NCBI RefSeq assembly: GCF_014334735.1
Contig: NZ_CP060587.1
Coordinates: 2,852,001-2,916,000, forward strand
From: Aeromicrobium senzhongii
GTDB lineage: Bacteria; Actinomycetota; Actinomycetes; Propionibacteriales; Nocardioidaceae
Direction: 5' to 3'
Length of the DNA stretch: 64,000 nucleotides
The position numbers were made by a program, and so were the translations under genes. Under the pieces are notes generated by a model. The model saw only the letters and a list, made by a program, of their open reading frames with translations, did not search any database and was not told where the DNA came from. This document shows positions 35,209 through 43,713 of this stretch, in pieces. Numbering within the stretch: position 1 is the stretch's first letter; every line of letters starts with the position of its first letter.

Positions 35209-35739
35209 GTGCATCGCTCAACGCGTTTCGTAGGTGTCGGCGAGGAGGTCGTTCTCGAGGAGGACGGAAGTGCCGGAGTGATCGACGTCGAGACCGGTGA
35301 ACCGGTCGCCGCGATCGAGAAGCCGTGGGCCGTGGACGCGAACGGTGTCGAAGTTGCCACTCGGTACGTGACGGACGGAAGTAACCTCGTTCAGGTGGTC
35401 GACCATCGGCAGGCGGACATCGCTTTCCCGGTGACCGCTGACCCGAAGTACTTCACGTGTGACGCATACACGCACCTCTGCGTGAAGTTCAGCAAGTCCG
35501 AGACGAAGAAGATCCGCAATCGTGTCGATGAGGGCGCCACAGCGGCCATCTTCGCGGGGGTCTTGTGCACGGGGATCCCGGCCCTCATCGGCAAGGCGAC
35601 GTGCGCGGCCGCGGTCGCTCTGGTGGGCACGAAGTTGAGGAAGTCGTTCGTAAGCGCAGCAAAGAACGGGAAGTGCATCGAACTGCACTTCTTCATTCCG
35701 TCCGGAGTGTTAACTAGGTGGAAGACGGTGAACTGTTGA
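35209..35739 (+). CDS. Cys-rich secreted-type protein lacking its signal peptide
   Basis: A 176-residue protein, unlike its neighbours in base use, from the lower-GC segment. I see a propeptide-like part with PWAVDANGVEVATRYV and LVQVVDHRQADIAFPVTADPKYF, a pattern I associate with exported actinobacterial proteins of unknown function, followed by a compact C-terminal part with six Cys (FTC, HLC, VLC, ATC, GKC, VNC) and a hydrophobic helix pair. No signal peptide precedes it from the GTG at 35209, while the region upstream in other frames is open and could have been its start before a frameshift; it may be 5'-truncated. Its TGA shares a base with the ATG of the next gene (TGATG), so the pair is coupled. 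Function unknown. Confidence 0.5.
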   Translation: MHRSTRFVGVGEEVVLEEDGSAGVIDVETGEPVAAIEKPWAVDANGVEVATRYVTDGSNLVQVVDHRQADIAFPVTADPKYFTCDAYTHLCVKFSKSETKKIRNRVDEGATAAIFAGVLCTGIPALIGKATCAAAVALVGTKLRKSFVSAAKNGKCIELHFFIPSGVLTRWKTVNC

Positions 35740-35951
35740 TGAAGGAAATCGTGAACACCGCAGTAGTCGCGACGATGTTCTTCTGGTTTGGTCTGGTGTT
35801 TGCCCCCGGGGACATGGCAGCCGGAGCGGACATCGTGAAGGCGGGTCTCATCGGGACGGTATCGATCATCGCCGGGAGCGTGGTGGTCGCGTACTTCAAG
35901 GGCGAGTTCAAGCGCCCGAAGCAGACGGGCACGTCGACCCGTCACAACTGA
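35739..35951 (+). CDS. Small two-TM membrane protein
   Basis: A 70-residue protein, MKEIVNTAVVATMFFWFGLVF... with two TM helices at about 5-24 and 33-53 separated by a short loop with Asp residues, and a basic C-terminal tail. It is translationally coupled to the Cys-rich gene upstream. Such an arrangement (small membrane protein directly after a secreted-type protein) is common for immunity or assembly partners, but nothing in the sequence proves this. Lower GC than surrounding genes. Confidence 0.55.
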   Translation: MKEIVNTAVVATMFFWFGLVFAPGDMAAGADIVKAGLIGTVSIIAGSVVVAYFKGEFKRPKQTGTSTRHN

Positions 35952-36449
35952 CGAACGACGAGTCGGCGCCGTCGAGGTTTCACCCCACCGGGTGCGCCTC
36001 GGCGGCGCTGTCACGTCTCGTCAACGCAGCGCAGCGAGAATTTGGCGAGCGTGGCCATCGTCGGTTTGTGCGGCAGAGACCCGCTTACTCGCGACGGGAC
36101 GCTGACCCAGCACCAGATGGGGTGTCGAGAAGGCATTCCCACTCCCCGCGTCCAACGTGCCGTCAGCGAGCCACTCGATGCGTGCCATCGCGAAGTTCCT
36201 GAGCAAGGTTCGCGACCGTGACACAAAGGCGGCCGCTCCGAAAACGCGCAAGCGTCGCCGTCTCCACGAGATGACCCTCGGTCAGTGGAAGCCCGGCGAG
36301 CCACTCGTCACGAACTGGGACGACGACGACCCACCAGAACGGACCTGAGTCCTCACCGGACTCGAACCCGCTCATCTTCCCCGCGTTGAACTGAACGCGA
36401 CCCACACCGCCACAGCCAGCAAACTTGGCGACCCCGAAAACAGCCCGAC

Positions 36450-36477
36450 GCCCCGTCCGATCACTGATCGGCGGGGC
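36450..36477 (+). terminator. Hairpin terminator in the gene-poor segment
   Basis: Inverted repeat GCCCCG-T-CCGATCA / TGATCGG-CGGGGC with a one-base bulge, followed on the plus strand by TTCGTCGTTGTTG, so it looks like a rho-independent terminator. Confidence 0.6.
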
Positions 36478-36528
36478 TTCGTCGTTGTTGACACGGCGTT
36501 GACATGGGCCTGACCGGCCCCAACAGAG

Positions 36529-36562
36529 AACTCCCGCCCAAACGTCAGTTTGAGCGGGAGTT
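36529..36562 (-). terminator. Terminator of the tRNA-Gly transcript
   Basis: Inverted repeat with 15-base arms AACTCCCGCCCAAAC / GTTTGAGCGGGAGTT (one mismatch, four-base loop), 37 bases beyond the tRNA 3' end on the minus strand. Confidence 0.7.
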
Positions 36563-36598
36563 TCCCGACTGAAATTGCTCAGTTACCCGAACAACCCG

Positions 36599-36672
36599 TG
36601 GAGCCGGTGACGGGAATCGAACCCGCGTATCTTGCTTGGGAAGCAAGCGCTCTGCCATTGAGCTACACCGGC
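36599..36672 (-). tRNA. tRNA-Gly (anticodon CCC)
   Basis: Reads on the minus strand GCCGGTG acceptor arm, D-arm GCTCAATGGCAGAGC, anticodon stem CTTGC/GCAAG with loop TTCCCAA (anticodon CCC, codon GGG), T-arm GCGGGTTCGATTCCCGT, then CACCGGC closing the acceptor, discriminator T and an encoded CCA. All four stems pair. It lies at the edge of the low-GC segment, a common integration target. Confidence 0.97.
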
Positions 36673-36709
36673 GGTGCTGCGTCGATCGTACAAGCACCGG
36701 CGACCGGGG

Positions 36710-37600
36710 TCAGAACTGGCGCAGGAAGTCGCGCACCTGAGCGATCAGCTCGGCGGGCTTCTCCTCGGGGATCCAGTGGCCGGAACCGGGGATCGCGGTC
36801 ACGGTGACGTTCGGCGGGCCCTCGGCGCGACGCACGATGGACGGCGCCAGGACGGTGTCGGCCGTGCCCGGCAGGAACAGCAGCGGAATCTCCTCGACGC
36901 GGCGCGCGTAGCCTCGCCCGACCTTCGGGATCTCCTGGAGCATGAACGTGCGATAGAGCGCCTGCCCGGCCCGGGCCCGGGCCGGCTCGCGGAAGCGCGC
37001 GAGGTACTCCTCACGGTCCGAGCGCTGCCACCGGTAGCCCGAGGCGGCCCCCAGCTTGAAGATCGTCTTCAGGACGACCTGCCCCGCCTGCCGCTGCAGG
37101 AAGGCACCGCCTGGACCGCCGACGATCGGCTGGTAGGCGAAGCGCCACATCTGGTGCAACGGGATGTCGGCCCAGGGCGCGACGATCGCGGCGGCGACGA
37201 CCCCGCGGACGGCACCCTCGTGGCGGCTGGCGACCAACAGCGAGATCCAGGCACCCCAGTCGTGCCCGACGAGGATCGGCCGGTCGAGGCCGAGCTCCTC
37301 GATCGCGCGGGCGATCTCGTCGGCCATGACCCGCTTGTCGTAGGCGCCCGGGCCCTCCGGCACGTCACTCCAGCCCGCGCCGCGCAGGTCGACGGCGACC
37401 ACGTGGTGCGTCTCGGCGAGCGCCGGCATCACGTGCCGCCAGCAGAACCAGTGCTGGGGCCAGCCGTGCACGAGCACCACGGACGGACGGTCGACGGACT
37501 GATGGGCCAGACCCGCCTCGGCGACGTGCAGACGCACCCCGTCGACATCGATCCATCGGTGTTCGACGCCGGGAACGACCGGCAGGGTCGGAGAGGTCAT
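36710..37600 (-). CDS. Alpha/beta hydrolase, epoxide-hydrolase-like
   Basis: A 296-residue hydrolase. The oxyanion motif is HGWPQ near 45, the nucleophile elbow is GHDWGAW with Asp, and the catalytic His is in GSGHWIPEEKP near the C-terminus. Asp nucleophile and HGxP motif favour epoxide hydrolase or haloalkane dehalogenase over esterase. A cap region lies at about 140-215 (PWADIPLHQMWRFA). Starts at ATG 37600; diverges from the crotonase gene with only 23 bases between the starts. Confidence 0.88.
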   Translation of the reverse strand: MTSPTLPVVPGVEHRWIDVDGVRLHVAEAGLAHQSVDRPSVVLVHGWPQHWFCWRHVMPALAETHHVVAVDLRGAGWSDVPEGPGAYDKRVMADEIARAIEELGLDRPILVGHDWGAWISLLVASRHEGAVRGVVAAAIVAPWADIPLHQMWRFAYQPIVGGPGGAFLQRQAGQVVLKTIFKLGAASGYRWQRSDREEYLARFREPARARAGQALYRTFMLQEIPKVGRGYARRVEEIPLLFLPGTADTVLAPSIVRRAEGPPNVTVTAIPGSGHWIPEEKPAELIAQVRDFLRQF

Positions 37601-37623
37601 AGGGCGATCGTAAGGTTGATCAC

Positions 37624-38376
37624 ATGCCTCTCGTCGAACTCGGCCGCGAAGACACCGTCCGCACGATCACCCTGAACGCCCCCGACCGGCTCAATGCGCT
37701 CGACTGGCCGCTCCTGCAGGAGTTGCGTGCGGCCGTCGAGTCCGTGGCCGCCGACGACGAGGCCCGTGCCCTGGTGGTCACCGGCGCGGGCAAGGCGTTC
37801 TGCTCCGGCGCGAACCTCGAGAGCCTCTTCGGCGACACCAGCCGCCCCGCCGACGTCCTGCGCGAGCACCTGATGAACGTCTACTCCTCGTTCCTCGGCA
37901 TCCGCAGCCTCTCGATCCCCACGATCGCCGCCGTGCAGGGCGCCGCCGTCGGCGCCGGGCTCAACATCGCCCTGGCCTGCGACGTGATCATCGCCGGTCC
38001 GCAGGCAGGCTTCGGCCCCACGTTCAGCCGCATCGGCCTGCACCCCGGCGGTGGCTGCACCTGGATGCTGACCCAGCGGATCGGCTCGGCCAACACGGCA
38101 GCGGCGCTGTTCAACGGCGACATCATCGACGCCGAGACCGGACTGCGCCTGGGCATCGCCCAGGAGATCGACAAGGACCCGAAGGCCCGTGCGGCGGTCC
38201 TCGCCCAGAGCTGGGCCAAGCGCAACCCCAAGCTGATGGCCGACATCAAGAAGTCCGTCGGCGTCGCGGTGCGGTCCGACCTGCACGAGTCGCTGAACTT
38301 CGAGTCGTGGGCGCAGGCCGAGTCGCTCAGCAGCGAGGAGTTCGCGGCCTTCGCCGCGAAGTTCGCCTCGCGCTGA
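37624..38376 (+). CDS. Enoyl-CoA hydratase/isomerase family protein without the usual Glu pair
   Basis: A 250-residue crotonase-fold protein: CoA oxyanion stretches CSGANLESL and VQGAAVGAGLNIALACDVII are normal. The positions that usually carry the two catalytic Glu (in AxE and PEIxxG) read AGPQAGFGPTFSRIGLHPGGG, so both Glu are replaced. It is therefore unlikely to be a classical hydratase and may be an isomerase, thioesterase or an enzyme like others in this superfamily that use different residues. Length is typical. Next gene is the uracil permease, with no functional link obvious. Confidence 0.85.
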   Translation: MPLVELGREDTVRTITLNAPDRLNALDWPLLQELRAAVESVAADDEARALVVTGAGKAFCSGANLESLFGDTSRPADVLREHLMNVYSSFLGIRSLSIPTIAAVQGAAVGAGLNIALACDVIIAGPQAGFGPTFSRIGLHPGGGCTWMLTQRIGSANTAAALFNGDIIDAETGLRLGIAQEIDKDPKARAAVLAQSWAKRNPKLMADIKKSVGVAVRSDLHESLNFESWAQAESLSSEEFAAFAAKFASR

Positions 38377-38420
38377 TCCCCCGCGACGGTCGACCCCGAC
38401 CCGTGGGAAAGTAAGGGTCC

Positions 38421-39701
38421 ATGTGGACCCTGCATGGTGACGGCACGAACGTGAAGCCCGGCGCGATCGTCCTGCCCGAGGAACGACTGTCGTGGCCGCG
38501 CACGATCGGGTTCGGCGCCCAGCACGTCGTGGCGATGTTCGGTGCGACGTTCCTCGTGCCGCTGCTCACGGGCATGCCGCCGACGACGACGCTGTTCTTC
38601 TCCGGCTTCGGCACGCTGTTCTTCCTGCTCATCACGTGGGGCCGCCTGCCCAGCTACCTGGGCTCGTCGTTCGCGTTCATCGCCCCGGTCAAGGCGCTCG
38701 TCGAGGACGGCGACATGGGCTCGGCGCTGTTCGGCATCATGTGCACGGGCATCCTGCTGGCGCTCATCGGCGCCCTCGTGCAGATCACCGGCGCGGCGTG
38801 GCTCGACCGGCTCATGCCGCCCGTCGTCACGGGTGCGATCGTGGCGCTCATCGGCTTCGCCCTCGCCGGCGCCGCGACGGAGAACTACGGCAAGGCGCCC
38901 CTCGTCGCGACCATCACCCTCGCCGTCGTCTGCCTGTCGGCCGTGGTGCTGCGCGGCTTCGCCGCCCGCCTGTCGATCCTCTTCGGCATCATCGTGGGAT
39001 ACCTCGTGGCACTCGGGCTGGGTGACGTCAGCTTCGACAAGGTCGACAAGGCCGCGTGGATCGGGCTGCCCGACTTCCACCACCCCACGGTCGACTGGTC
39101 CGTGCTGCCCATGTTCCTGCCCATCGTGCTCGCGCTCGTCGCCGAGAACGTGGGTCACGTGCGCAGCGTCGCGCACCTCACGAACCGCCCCGCGATCAAC
39201 CGCGAGTCGGGCCGTGCGCTGATCGCCGACGGGGTCGCTACGACCGTCGCCGGCGGCTTCGGCGGCTCCGCCACCACGACCTACGGCGAGAACATCGGCG
39301 TCATGACCGCGACGCGCGTCTTCTCGAGCGCGGCCTACGTCGTCGCCGGCGTCGTCGCGATGCTGCTGAGCCTCTCCCCCAAGTTCGGCGCCCTGCTCAT
39401 GACGATCCCCGAGGGGGTCATCGGTGGCGTCACCGTGGCCCTCTACGGCCTCATCGGCCTGATCGGCGTGCGGATCTGGTCGGACAACCACATCGACTTC
39501 GCCGACCCGGTGAACCTGTACACCGCGGCCGCCGCCCTGATCATCGGCATCGGCAACCTGACGGTCGCCCGGGGCGACGTGTCCCTGTCGGGCATCACGC
39601 TCGGGTCGATCGCCGCGATCGTGATCTACCACGTGATGCGGGCGCTCCAGCGCGATCCGCACGAGACGGTCTCGAAGGACCCGGTCGACCCGGGCGCCTG
39701 A
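38421..39701 (+). CDS. Uracil/xanthine permease (NCS2 family)
   Basis: A 426-residue nucleobase symporter with about 14 helical segments. The conserved region ENVGHVRSVAHLT and GGFGGSATTTYGENIGVMTATRV match UraA/RutG-type proteins: Glu of the substrate site and the second Asn-x-Gly motif. Starts at ATG 38421. Nucleobase uptake fits the presence of psuG-psuK, which releases uracil, elsewhere in the window. Confidence 0.92.
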   Translation: MWTLHGDGTNVKPGAIVLPEERLSWPRTIGFGAQHVVAMFGATFLVPLLTGMPPTTTLFFSGFGTLFFLLITWGRLPSYLGSSFAFIAPVKALVEDGDMGSALFGIMCTGILLALIGALVQITGAAWLDRLMPPVVTGAIVALIGFALAGAATENYGKAPLVATITLAVVCLSAVVLRGFAARLSILFGIIVGYLVALGLGDVSFDKVDKAAWIGLPDFHHPTVDWSVLPMFLPIVLALVAENVGHVRSVAHLTNRPAINRESGRALIADGVATTVAGGFGGSATTTYGENIGVMTATRVFSSAAYVVAGVVAMLLSLSPKFGALLMTIPEGVIGGVTVALYGLIGLIGVRIWSDNHIDFADPVNLYTAAAALIIGIGNLTVARGDVSLSGITLGSIAAIVIYHVMRALQRDPHETVSKDPVDPGA

Positions 39702-39745
39702 CGCGCCACCCGGCGCTGCGGGCCTCGAGACGGTAGACACGTCCC

Positions 39746-40477
39746 GTGGGCCTGGAAACGGTGGTGCTCGTCGGCGTGTGCGCCGTCGCCACCTCGGCGC
39801 TCACCGCGGTGCTCGGCTTCGGCGGCGGGATCGTGCTGCTGGCCGTCCTCGTCGCCTTCGTCGACCCCCTCGTGGCCATCCCGTTGCACGCGGCCATCCA
39901 GGTGGTCTCCAACGGCACGCGTACCGTCGTCCGGCACCGGGACGTCGACTGGTCCGTCGTCTGGAAGACCTCGCTGCTGCTCCTGCCGGCCGGAGCGCTG
40001 ACGCTCCCCCTCGCGCGGGAGGCGCCGGAGGCGGCGTTGCAGGCGCTCATCGCCGTGGCCGTGCTGGCCGCGACCTGGCTGCCCGAGTGGCTCTCGCGGC
40101 CCTTCCGTGCCCCGGGCACCGCCGGGTGGATCGGTCTGGGCGGCGTGATCGGCGCGCTGAATCCCGTGGTCGGTGCGACCGGCCCGCTGGCTGCGCCCTT
40201 CTTCCGAGCCGGCACCAGCGACCGACTGGGCTTCGTCGGCACGTTCGCCGCCACCCAGGTGTCCGGGCACCTCGCCAAGCTGGTGCTGTTCGGCGTGGTC
40301 GGCCTGCTGCCCGCGTCCCAGGCGCCCGCGGCCGCCGCCGGCATCGCCGGTGTCATCGGCGGGACCTGGCTGGGCAGCCGGTTCCTCGACCGCATGCCCG
40401 AGCGCAGGTTCGACCGGCTCTACCTCGTGGCCATCACCCTGGTCGCCCTCTGGCTGCTGGTCGACGCCGCCCGGTGA
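39746..40477 (+). CDS. TSUP (TauE/SafE) family sulfite/sulfonate-type exporter
   Basis: A 243-residue, seven- to eight-helix membrane protein. First half has GFGGGIVLLAVLVAFVDPLVAIPLHA, second half has the repeat GVIGALNPVVGATGPLAAPFF, the internal inverted duplication typical of TauE/SafE proteins. GTG start at 39746. Converges on the LysR gene with only three bases between the ends. Substrate (organic anion or sulfur compound) is unknown. Confidence 0.88.
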   Translation: MGLETVVLVGVCAVATSALTAVLGFGGGIVLLAVLVAFVDPLVAIPLHAAIQVVSNGTRTVVRHRDVDWSVVWKTSLLLLPAGALTLPLAREAPEAALQALIAVAVLAATWLPEWLSRPFRAPGTAGWIGLGGVIGALNPVVGATGPLAAPFFRAGTSDRLGFVGTFAATQVSGHLAKLVLFGVVGLLPASQAPAAAAGIAGVIGGTWLGSRFLDRMPERRFDRLYLVAITLVALWLLVDAAR

Positions 40478-40480
40478 GGG

Positions 40481-41401
40481 TCAGAGCGCGCCGTGGCGAT
40501 CGGCGACGGCGCGAGCCTCCTCGCGCAGGGCCTGCACCACGAACCGCACGCTGGGCCGCTCGAAGCGGTCCGGTCGCAGGACGGCCGTGATGTCGCGCCG
40601 GGCACGGATGCCGACCAGCGGGCGCGTGACGAGCCCGTTGTCGCGGGTCCGGGTCGTGAACCGCGGCAGGATCGCGATCCCGTGCCCCGCGCCCACGACG
40701 GCCTCGACGACGCCGTTGTCGTCGAACCGCTGGGCGATGCGCACCGACTCGCCGGTGACGGTCACCAGATGCTGCAGCACGCGGTCGTAGGGGAAGTCGC
40801 GCGGTGCGCCGATCCAGGTCTCGCCGACGACGTCCTTGGGCGAGAGGCTCGGCCGGTCCGCGAGCCGGTGGTCCTCGGGCAGAGCGACGTCGAGGGGCTC
40901 GCGCATGAGCGGGACCAACTGCAGGCCGCGGTCGTGCCACTCCTCGGTGGCCGACGGGGAGTCCGCGACGACGATGTCGAAGTGGGCCACCATGTCCAGG
41001 ACCTCGAACCGCTGCGTCGGGTCGCGGTCCGAGCAGATCAGGTTGACCGCCGGCTCGGCGCCCACCCGCGACAACAGTCCCGGCAGGAGCATCTCGCCGC
41101 CGGTCGGGAACACCGTCAAGGTGACGTCGCCGGCGGGGCCGCCGAGGTACTCGCGCCACTTGGCCTCGGCCCGCTCGAGTGCGACGGCCACCTCGGTCGC
41201 CGTCTCGGCCAGCGCCCGCCCTGCGGCAGTCAGCCTCACGCCGCGGCCGGCCGGCTCTAACAGCGGCACTCCCGCCTCTGCCTCGAGGATCTTCAGCTGC
41301 TGCGACACGGCCGAGGGAGTGACGTCCATCTCATCGGCGACCGCCCCCACGGTGCCCCGTTCGGCCAGTTCCCGCAGCATCGCAAGGCGTCGCGCATCCA
41401 T
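40481..41401 (-). CDS. LysR-family transcriptional regulator
   Basis: A 306-residue DNA-binding regulator: winged helix-turn-helix at about 10-65 (LAERGTVGAVADEMDVTPSAVSQQLKILE) and a periplasmic-binding-like sensor domain from about 90 (VTLTVFPTGGEMLLPG). Ends with a short C-terminal tail. ATG 41401 is divergent from the 36-residue membrane peptide with 89 bases between, a space in which a LysR site may lie; it may control that gene or the TSUP exporter on the opposite side, with which it is convergent. Confidence 0.93.
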   Translation of the reverse strand: MDARRLAMLRELAERGTVGAVADEMDVTPSAVSQQLKILEAEAGVPLLEPAGRGVRLTAAGRALAETATEVAVALERAEAKWREYLGGPAGDVTLTVFPTGGEMLLPGLLSRVGAEPAVNLICSDRDPTQRFEVLDMVAHFDIVVADSPSATEEWHDRGLQLVPLMREPLDVALPEDHRLADRPSLSPKDVVGETWIGAPRDFPYDRVLQHLVTVTGESVRIAQRFDDNGVVEAVVGAGHGIAILPRFTTRTRDNGLVTRPLVGIRARRDITAVLRPDRFERPSVRFVVQALREEARAVADRHGAL

Positions 41402-41490
41402 GTAGACAAACTACATCTTCGATGAAGTTCTGTTGGATTGTCCTTGACAGTGGCACGACGCAGAATGGAGGGAGAACGAAAGGAGCACCC

Positions 41491-41601
41491 ATGACCTTCC
41501 TCACCCTCGCCGCTGTCGTCGCCCTCACCGCGGGCACCATCCACACGGCCTACCTGGTCGCCACCGACGGCCTGACCCGCGTCCCTACGCGTCGCGTCTG
41601 A
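41491..41601 (+). CDS. Short membrane peptide, 36 residues
   Basis: MTFLTLAAVVALTAGTIHTAYLV leads into ATDGLTRVPTRRV. The first 22 residues form one TM helix and the basic tail is cytoplasmic. The ATG at 41491 has an excellent AAAGGAG site 4-5 bases upstream. It is followed by a clear terminator, and is divergent from a LysR gene, so it appears to be a real, independently expressed gene. Too short for most gene callers. Function unknown; small TM peptides of this kind often bind or regulate a larger membrane protein. Confidence 0.65.
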   Translation: MTFLTLAAVVALTAGTIHTAYLVATDGLTRVPTRRV

Positions 41602-41618
41602 CGGCACCTCCCCAGAAC

Positions 41619-41654
41619 CGACCCGCTCTCCGCACGGAGACGGGTCGTTTTTCT
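41619..41654 (+). terminator. Rho-independent terminator
   Basis: Hairpin CGACCCG-C-TCTCCG / CGGAGA-CGGGTCG followed by GTTTTTCTTT. It is the best T-rich terminator in the window, placed 18 bases after the short-peptide stop. Confidence 0.9.
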
Positions 41655-41700
41655 TTCCGGGATCGCCTTTCGCACTGGTACGACGCTGGAGTACGATCTA

Positions 41701-41729
41701 GTTACTGGCCAGTAGAACCCGCCAGTAAC
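41701..41729. promoter_or_regulatory. Palindromic operator upstream of the long acyl-CoA dehydrogenase
   Basis: Perfect inverted repeat with nine-base arms, GTTACTGGC and GCCAGTAAC, 11 bases apart, 35 bases before the ATG at 41765. A second perfect palindrome, ACTGGCCAGT (41704-41713), is nested in it. The form suits a TetR-family regulator of lipid genes. No regulator gene is adjacent, so its protein is unknown. Confidence 0.6.
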
Positions 41730-41764
41730 ACTGGCAGCTTCATCTTCCCGGAGGTCCACGGCCC

Positions 41765-43633
41765 ATGAGCCACTACAAGAGCAATCTGCGCGACGTCGAG
41801 TTCAACCTCTTCGAGTTGTTCGACCGCCAGTCCGTCCTCGGCACCGGTCCCTTCGACGAGGTCGACGTCGACACGGCGAAGAGCATCCTCGCCGAGGTCG
41901 AGCGCCTGTCGCGCGAGGACCTCGCCGCGTCGTTCGTCGACGCCGACCGCAACCCGCCGGTCTTCGACCCGGCCACCCACACGCTGAAGCAGAACCCCGA
42001 GTTCGCCAAGAGCTACCAGGCCTGGATGGACGCCGAGTGGTGGCGCCTGCAGCTGCCGACCGAGCTCGGTGGCCAGCCCGCCCCCTCCTCCCTCGTGTGG
42101 GCCATGGGCGAGTTCGTCCTGGGCGCCAACCCCGCCATCTGGATGTACGGCGCCGGCCCGGCCTTCAGCCGCGTCGTGTGGGAGAACGGCAACGAGCGCG
42201 ACCAGAAGATCGCGCAGACCATGATCGACCGCAAGTGGCTGACCACGATGGTCCTCACCGAGCCCGACGCCGGCTCCGACGTCGGCGCCGGCCGCACCAA
42301 GGCCTTCCCGAACGAGGACGGCACGTGGCGCATCGAGGGCGTCAAGCGCTTCATCACCTCGGCCGTCAGCGACCTGGGCGAGAACACGATGCACATGGTG
42401 CTGGCGCGTCCCGTCGGCGTCGAGGGCGCCGGTGGCCCGGGCACCAAGGGCCTGTCGCTGTTCCTGGTCCCCGAGCACCACTTCGACCTCGAGACCGGCG
42501 AGCTGACCGGCGAGCGCAACGGCGTCTACGTCACCAACGTCGAGAAGAAGATGGGCATCAAGGTCTCGGCCACATGCGAGGTCACCTTCGGCGATCCCCA
42601 GCTCGGCGGCCCGGCCACCGGCTGGCTGCTCGGCGAGGTGCACGACGGCATCAACCAGATGTTCCGCGTCATCGAGAACGCCCGCATGATGGTCGGCTCC
42701 AAGGCCATCGCGACGCTGTCGACCGGCTACCTCAACGCGCTCGAGTACGCCAAGGAGCGCGTCCAGGGCGCCGACATGCTGAACCCGGCCAAGGACGCCC
42801 CGCGCGTCACGATCACGCACCACCCCGACGTGCGCCGCTCGCTGCTCACGCAGAAGGCGTTCGCCGAGGGCCTGCGGTCGTTGATGATCTACACCGCGTC
42901 CTTCCAGGACGAGGTCATGGTCAAGAAGGAGTCGGGCGAGGACGCCAGCCTCGAGCACTCGGTCAACGACCTGCTGCTGCCGATCGTCAAGGGCTACGGC
43001 TCCGAGCGCTCCTGGGTCCTGCTGGGCACCGAGTCGCTGCAGACCTTCGGCGGCTCGGGCTTCCTGCAGGAGTACCCGCTCGAGCAGTACGTCCGTGACG
43101 CCAAGATCGACACGCTCTACGAGGGCACCACGGCGATCCAGGGCCAGGACCTGTTCTTCCGCAAGATCGTGAAGGACCAGGGCCGCGCGCTGGGCTACCT
43201 GTCGGACCAGATCAAGGCGTTCATCGACAACGAGTCGGGCAACGGCCGCCTCAAGGTCGAGCGCGACCTGCTGGCGAAGGGCCTCGAGGACACCACCGCC
43301 GTCATCACGGCGATGTTCAACGACCTCATGGCCTCGAACCCGGCCGACGAGAACGGCGACGCCCGCAACGTCTACAAGGTCGCGCTGAACACGACGCGCC
43401 TGGTCTACGTCCTGGGCGACCTGGTCGTGTCCTGGCTGCTGCTGCGTGGCGCCGAGGTCGCGCAGAACAAGCTCGATGCCGGCGCCACCGGTGCGGACAA
43501 GTCGTTCTACGAGGGCAAGGTCGCCGCGGCGTCCTTCTTCGCCAAGACCGTCCTGCCCCGCCTGGCCGCCGAGCGTGCGATGGCCGAGGCCGTCGACCTC
43601 GACGTCATGGAGCTGGACGAAGCGGCCTTCTGA
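41765..43633 (+). CDS. Long acyl-CoA dehydrogenase (FadE5-like)
   Basis: FAD enzyme of about 622 residues, longer than the classical 380-400 residue enzymes, like mycobacterial FadE5. FAD motif [17 protein letters not shown] near 160, then GVKRFITSA, and the catalytic-base segment [16 protein letters not shown] with the YEG Glu near 458. The C-terminal 150 residues ([17 protein letters not shown] onward) are the extra helical domain of this group. Acts in fatty-acid beta-oxidation, with electrons likely passed via ETF to the EtfD protein of this window. Downstream is a long inverted repeat. Confidence 0.93.
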   Translation: MSHYKSNLRDVEFNLFELFDRQSVLGTGPFDEVDVDTAKSILAEVERLSREDLAASFVDADRNPPVFDPATHTLKQNPEFAKSYQAWMDAEWWRLQLPTELGGQPAPSSLVWAMGEFVLGANPAIWMYGAGPAFSRVVWENGNERDQKIAQTMIDRKWLTTMVLTEPDAGSDVGAGRTKAFPNEDGTWRIEGVKRFITSAVSDLGENTMHMVLARPVGVEGAGGPGTKGLSLFLVPEHHFDLETGELTGERNGVYVTNVEKKMGIKVSATCEVTFGDPQLGGPATGWLLGEVHDGINQMFRVIENARMMVGSKAIATLSTGYLNALEYAKERVQGADMLNPAKDAPRVTITHHPDVRRSLLTQKAFAEGLRSLMIYTASFQDEVMVKKESGEDASLEHSVNDLLLPIVKGYGSERSWVLLGTESLQTFGGSGFLQEYPLEQYVRDAKIDTLYEGTTAIQGQDLFFRKIVKDQGRALGYLSDQIKAFIDNESGNGRLKVERDLLAKGLEDTTAVITAMFNDLMASNPADENGDARNVYKVALNTTRLVYVLGDLVVSWLLLRGAEVAQNKLDAGATGADKSFYEGKVAAASFFAKTVLPRLAAERAMAEAVDLDVMELDEAAF

Positions 43634-43713
43634 GCCACTGACTCACTCGAGCGGCGCGCACCCGGTGGGTGCGCGCCGCTCGTGCGTGGGGACGTCCCTC
43701 ACCCCGACCCCGG

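Larger units (their letters stand above)
35952..36598. other. Gene-poor lower-GC segment next to tRNA-Gly
   Basis: About 650 bases without a convincing gene. Two short readings on opposite strands (36157-36348 plus, 36163-36405 minus) have no ribosome site or recognisable domain. Near its right edge are two hairpins, described separately, and two near-identical GTTGACA tracts (36487, 36498). No integrase gene and no copy of the tRNA 3' end are visible, so an old, eroded insertion at the tRNA is only suggested by the base composition. Confidence 0.5.

Noticed and set aside
35111-35233. A small reading that could be the lost N-terminus of the Cys-rich protein
   Set aside because: It is in a different frame, has no clear signal peptide and ends at a stop; a frameshift is possible but cannot be shown from one genome.
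36157-36405. Two short overlapping readings on opposite strands near tRNA-Gly
   Set aside because: Neither has a ribosome site or a known domain, and they overlap each other almost fully; they may be chance readings in low-GC DNA.
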